From NCBI GenBank assembly GCA_043804925.1, contig JAZDIP010000022.1:124001-188000 (forward strand): a stretch of DNA of 64,000 nt, written 5' to 3'. Shown in pieces: positions 63,075-64,000 of this stretch. A program made the translations under genes and the position numbers. Below the pieces are notes generated by a model, which was not told the origin of the DNA, ran no database searches, and saw only the letters and a list, made by a program, of their open reading frames with translations. This stretch comes from ChocPot-Mid sp043804925. GTDB lineage: Bacteria; Bacteroidota; Ignavibacteria; Kapaibacteriales; UBA2268. The stretch's first letter is position 1. The number at the start of each line of letters is the position of its first letter.

Positions 63075-63752
63075 ATGAATGATACAAAAAGTTTGAAGAT
63101 TAATGCTTATTCAAAATTATTTTTGATGCCCTTTGTGCTAGGTTTGGCTTTTTTTCTGCCTGCAGGCACATTTGACTATTGGCAGGCATGGGTATATATG
63201 GCAGTTATTGGTATTCCTGCTTTTTTTCTAATTAAGCATATGCTGAAATATAATCAGGAACTAATGAGAAGACGCATGCAATTTAAAGAAAAAGAAAAAA
63301 CTCAAACAAAGTTAGTAAACTACGGTTCAATAATCTACATTTTCCTTTACTTGCTTCCCGGTTTTGACAGAAGATTTATTTGGTCATCGGTTCCCGACTG
63401 GCTCGTTATAATCTCAAACATAATTGTTTTTTTAGGTTATCTGATTGTCATTGTCGTGTTTAAACAAAACAGTTACGCATCCAGAATTGTAGAAGTCGAA
63501 GAAGGACAAACAGTTATTACAAACGGACTATATTCAGTTGTCAGGCATCCTATGTATATAGGTACGTTATTGATGATGCTCGCAACTCCTCTTGCCCTTG
63601 GTTCTTATTGGGCATTAATTCCTGCCATGTTTATGCCCGGAATTTTAATAATAAGAATATTCACTGAGGAGAAAGTCCTTCGGAAAAACCTGATTGGATA
63701 TAACGAATATTGCGAAAAAACCAAATACAGGTTGATTCCCTTTATTTGGTAA
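63075..63752 (+). CDS. Isoprenylcysteine carboxyl methyltransferase-like membrane protein
   Basis: The 225-residue protein has five or so membrane helices. The C-terminal half is conserved: VVIVFKQNSYASRIVEVEEGQ, ITNGLYSVVRHPMYIGTLLMML and EEKVLRKNLIGYNEYCEKTKYRLIPFIW. This is the ICMT/PEMT-like AdoMet-binding signature (RHPxYxG, E-E-x-x-L, Y-x-x-Y). Bacterial members methylate unknown lipid or small-molecule acceptors. The ATG chosen follows GAGAATT. A TTG 18 bp upstream is an alternative. It stands alone after a repeat. Confidence 0.87.
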   Translation: MNDTKSLKINAYSKLFLMPFVLGLAFFLPAGTFDYWQAWVYMAVIGIPAFFLIKHMLKYNQELMRRRMQFKEKEKTQTKLVNYGSIIYIFLYLLPGFDRRFIWSSVPDWLVIISNIIVFLGYLIVIVVFKQNSYASRIVEVEEGQTVITNGLYSVVRHPMYIGTLLMMLATPLALGSYWALIPAMFMPGILIIRIFTEEKVLRKNLIGYNEYCEKTKYRLIPFIW

Positions 63753-63884
63753 TTCAAATCATTCGCAAAGAAACCTCCAATGATAAATATTTCCTCTTCG
63801 GTAACTTTTTCTTTCTTTTAATCGTCTTTAGATAAAATCTATTGTGTATTATTTAAGAAGTTAATTAAAACAGATGGCAGGAGT

Positions 63885-64000
63885 ATGAGAATAATTGATT
63901 TAAAAAAGATTGGATTATATCTTTTATTTTTTATAATTTTTACTGAGATAGATATTTTTTGCAGGCAATTATATCCAATAGCAGTAGATGATAAAGTCGG
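63885..64000 (+). CDS. N-terminus of an exported protein (3' truncated by the window)
   Basis: GGAG precedes the ATG closely. The visible 38 residues form a signal peptide or membrane anchor (IGLYLLFFIIFTEIDIFC) followed by RQLYPIAVDDKVG at the window end. The family cannot be judged from this fragment. Confidence 0.55.
   Translation, partial: MRIIDLKKIGLYLLFFIIFTEIDIFCRQLYPIAVDDKV

Overview
The window is about 34% GC by eye, with dense bacterial coding on both strands. Several features point to the Bacteroidota/Chlorobiota side of the tree, most likely an Ignavibacteria/Kapabacteria-like lineage. These are two proteins with type IX secretion (T9SS) C-terminal sorting domains, OmpA proteins with barrel plus proline-rich linker architecture, TlpA-like thioredoxin proteins with long N-terminal regions, an LptE-type lipoprotein, and a promoter carrying a TAnnTTTG -7 element. 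Purine-rich Shine-Dalgarno sites are clear at many starts, which argues against a typical flavobacterium. The taxonomic placement is inference from gene content only.

Layout. 1-4.5 kb: end of a membrane protein, a dolichyl-phosphate-glucose-synthase-like glycosyltransferase, a two-module OmpA protein and an alkyladenine glycosylase. 4.5-8.2 kb: a membrane protein with meaB, then a small defence/addiction patch (a RelE-like toxin broken by an in-frame amber codon, its small partner, and an MNT/HEPN pair), then rdgB. 8.3-15.5 kb: a minus-strand block of envelope genes (VWA-OmpA; two predicted outer-membrane barrels behind a large membrane-anchored periplasmic protein that may be GldM-like). 16-18.1 kb: trkA and a START-fold protein. 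18.3-26.5 kb: dnaB, a restriction-modification-like three-gene module enclosed by a perfect 22-bp direct repeat, then carA and carB. A terminator hairpin sits directly in front of carA and looks like an attenuator. The N-terminus of CarB is built from a dispersed intergenic repeat.

26.6-30 kb: two tandem TlpA-like paralogues, bracketed by the carB 3' end and a diverged second copy of that 3' end. 30-37.9 kb: an Asp-box beta-propeller T9SS cargo protein, a processive GT2 enzyme, lptE, a metallo-beta-lactamase-fold hydrolase, a thiolase and a monohaem DUF3365 lipoprotein. 38-45.3 kb: a hidden 34-residue lysine-rich protein, dnaE, an outer-membrane protein, and folD overlapping an RluA-type pseudouridine synthase. 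45.4-50.3 kb: a giant T9SS surface protein. 51-57.1 kb: a MATE exporter, a GT2 enzyme, pgsA overlapping a sodium/solute symporter, an Hpt protein and RNase P RNA.

57.3-64 kb is an accessory signalling region. It holds a second MNT/HEPN pair, then a BlaI repressor with an M56 metalloprotease carrying three TonB C-terminal domains, preceded by three 16-bp palindromic operators at exact 20-bp spacing. A PadR regulator follows, with an operator overlapping a near-ideal promoter. It is paired with a HAAS-like/pentapeptide-repeat fusion protein, an isoprenylcysteine-methyltransferase-like membrane enzyme and the start of a further exported protein.

No tRNA, 5S/16S/23S rRNA, CRISPR array, integrase or transposase was seen.
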